Assembly: GCA_964370195.1 (NCBI GenBank)
Contig: CAYJIH010000059.1
Coordinates: forward strand, 1 to 7,195
Source of the DNA: JAAYCI01 sp964370195
GTDB taxonomy: Bacteria > Bacillota > Clostridia > Oscillospirales > Ruminococcaceae
Reading direction: 5' to 3'
DNA length: 7,195 nucleotides
Shown here: one piece after another, positions 6,008 to 7,195 of the stretch
How positions within the stretch are numbered: the stretch's first letter is position 1
Layout: each line of letters opens with the position of its first letter
Position numbers and translations under genes: made by a program
Notes under the pieces: generated by a model
Told to the model about the DNA's origin: nothing
Database searches by the model: none
What the model saw: only the letters and a program-made list of their open reading frames with translations

Positions 6008-7134
6008 TGGAACAGGCGTTGTATGCAGTTAAAACCCCTGCGTATGTGATTGACGAAACCCGTTTGATACAAAATTTGGAAGTTTTGCAGACGGTGGCAC
6101 AGCGCAGCGGTGCCAAGATTTTGCTTGCACAAAAGGCATTTTCTTCCTATGCTTGCTATCCGCTTATTGGACGTTATATTTCGGGAACCACTGCCAGCGG
6201 GCTGTATGAAGCAAAACTTGGTTTTGAAGAAATGAATAAGGAAAACCATGTGTTTTCGGCCGCTTATTTAGAACACGAATTTGACGAAATACTGCAAATA
6301 TGCGACCATATCGTGTTTAATTCCTTTAACGAGTGGGAAAAATACCGAGAGAAGGCTCTTGCCTCTGGCAAAAGTTTTGGCCTGCGCGTAAACCCAGAGC
6401 ATTCCACACAAGACCAGGGCATTTACGACCCCTGTGCTGTCGGCTCGCGCCTTGGTATACCGCGAAAGCAATTTCGTGAAGATTTATTATGTGGTATTGA
6501 TGGCTTGCATTTTCACACCTTGTGCGAGCAAAACAGCGACGCCCTTATCGAAACAGTGCAAGCCTTTGAAGCATCGTTTGGCCAATTTTTGCCACGCATG
6601 AAATGGGTTAATTTTGGCGGTGGGCATCACATCACAAAAGAAACTTACGACAAAGACGCTTTAATTGAATGCATAAAGGACTTTAAAGCCCGCCACAATG
6701 TGGAGGTATACTTAGAGCCGGGCGAGGCCATTGCACTCAATGCCGGCTATTTGGTAAGCACCATTTTGGATATTGTGGAAAATGATTTGCATGTGTGTAT
6801 CATGGATACTTCGGCTGCGTGCCATATGCCGGACGTTTTAGAAATGCCGTACACCCCCCCGCTATACCAAAGTGGCAAGCCAAACGAGAAGCCGCATACG
6901 TATCGTCTTGGTGGCCCCACCTGCCTTGCCGGTGATATCATTGGAGATTATTCGTTTGATACCCCGCTGCGCATTGGTGATAAGCTTATTTTTGAGGATA
7001 TGGCCATTTACTCTATGGTAAAAAACAACACTTTCAATGGCATGGCACTGCCCGATATCTGCCTTTTGCGCACGAATGGTGAAGTGGAAATTTTAAAAAC
7101 CTTTGGATATAATGATTTTAAAATGCGTTTATAA
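6007..7134 (+). CDS. nspC: Carboxy(nor)spermidine decarboxylase
   Basis: This PLP-dependent enzyme of the alanine racemase-fold (fold III) decarboxylases removes the carboxyl group from carboxyspermidine or carboxynorspermidine, giving spermidine or norspermidine. The 375-residue protein shows TPAYVIDE (10-17), the Schiff-base lysine K43 in LLAQKAFS, LRVNPE (126-131), DPCAVGSRLG (141-150), GLHFHTLCEQ (166-175), VNFGGGHH (201-208) with the phosphate-binding glycines, EPGE (237-240), GGPTCLAGD (302-310) with the catalytic-type C306 and D310, and Y335 near the C-terminal PLP contact. The fold resembles diaminopimelate decarboxylase (LysA), but HTLCEQ and GGPTCLAGD fit NspC better. ATG 6007 overlaps the stop of the preceding gene by one base (TGATG). 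I see no good Shine-Dalgarno sequence within 20 nt, so it is probably translated by coupling to the dehydrogenase, consistent with paired activity. Confidence 0.95.
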   Translation: MEQALYAVKTPAYVIDETRLIQNLEVLQTVAQRSGAKILLAQKAFSSYACYPLIGRYISGTTASGLYEAKLGFEEMNKENHVFSAAYLEHEFDEILQICDHIVFNSFNEWEKYREKALASGKSFGLRVNPEHSTQDQGIYDPCAVGSRLGIPRKQFREDLLCGIDGLHFHTLCEQNSDALIETVQAFEASFGQFLPRMKWVNFGGGHHITKETYDKDALIECIKDFKARHNVEVYLEPGEAIALNAGYLVSTILDIVENDLHVCIMDTSAACHMPDVLEMPYTPPLYQSGKPNEKPHTYRLGGPTCLAGDIIGDYSFDTPLRIGDKLIFEDMAIYSMVKNNTFNGMALPDICLLRTNGEVEILKTFGYNDFKMRL

Positions 7135-7152
7135 GCATTGGCAGGGCACATA

Positions 7153-7195
7153 GTGGAAGTGCTTGCGGAACAATTTAAAAAACAAAAAACGCCGG
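7153..7195 (+). CDS. Possible start of a further gene, cut by the window edge
   Basis: After nspC ends, a reading frame beginning at GTG 7153 stays open to the end of the window (14 codons, peptide VEVLAEQFKKQKTP). AGGG at 7143-7146 gives a weak ribosome binding site 6 nt upstream. An in-frame TTG at 7138 is another possible start. The frame is the same as that of nspC, separated from it only by the TAA at 7132-7134. The stretch is too short to assign a function or to be sure that it is coding. Confidence 0.3.
   Translation, partial: MEVLAEQFKKQKTP

Noticed and set aside
5836..6249. 137-codon minus-strand open frame across the dehydrogenase/nspC junction
   Set aside because: No ribosome binding site or domain was recognised, and both + strand genes are fully conserved across this span.
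1..7195. Mobile elements, CRISPR arrays, tRNA or rRNA genes
   Set aside because: No transposase, terminal repeats, regularly spaced repeats or recognisable tRNA/rRNA sequence was seen anywhere in the window.

Overview
The window reads as a chromosomal segment from a Bacillota (Firmicutes) bacterium, most likely a member of Clostridia. The evidence is strong AAGGAG-type ribosome binding sites, a consensus TTGACA/TATAAT promoter, a LytTR regulator paired with a DUF3021 membrane protein (a typically Firmicutes pairing), and B. subtilis-like short forms of the arginine decarboxylase and agmatinase. I cannot name a genus from the sequence alone.

Layout: (1) Positions 1-517 hold the end of an upstream unit: the C-terminus of a LytTR DNA-binding regulator and a small four-helix DUF3021 membrane protein. 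(2) Positions 518-858 form a 341-base gap without a credible gene. It carries a strong promoter and a leader of about 280 nt with several hairpins, ending in an intrinsic terminator 36 nt before the speD start codon. An upstream segment (700-707) is the exact complement of the 5' arm of that terminator, so the leader looks like a transcription attenuator or riboswitch of unknown ligand. (3) Positions 859-7134 hold six tightly packed + strand genes: speD, an arginine-type decarboxylase (speA), speE, speB, a carboxy(nor)spermidine dehydrogenase of the saccharopine dehydrogenase family, and nspC. Spacings are 24 nt, 1-nt overlap, 8-nt overlap, 1-nt gap and 1-nt overlap, so this is almost certainly one operon. 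(4) Positions 7135-7195 are a short tail that may hold the start of another gene.

Together the operon encodes a full polyamine programme: arginine to agmatine (SpeA), agmatine to putrescine (SpeB), and two separate ways of adding a three-carbon amine arm. One uses decarboxylated S-adenosylmethionine (SpeD + SpeE). The other uses aspartate semialdehyde through a carboxylated intermediate (dehydrogenase + NspC). Having both in one transcript is the main biological puzzle: they may be redundant, may act in sequence to make a tetraamine, or may act on agmatine rather than putrescine. The most likely undescribed element is the leader RNA that appears to gate the operon.
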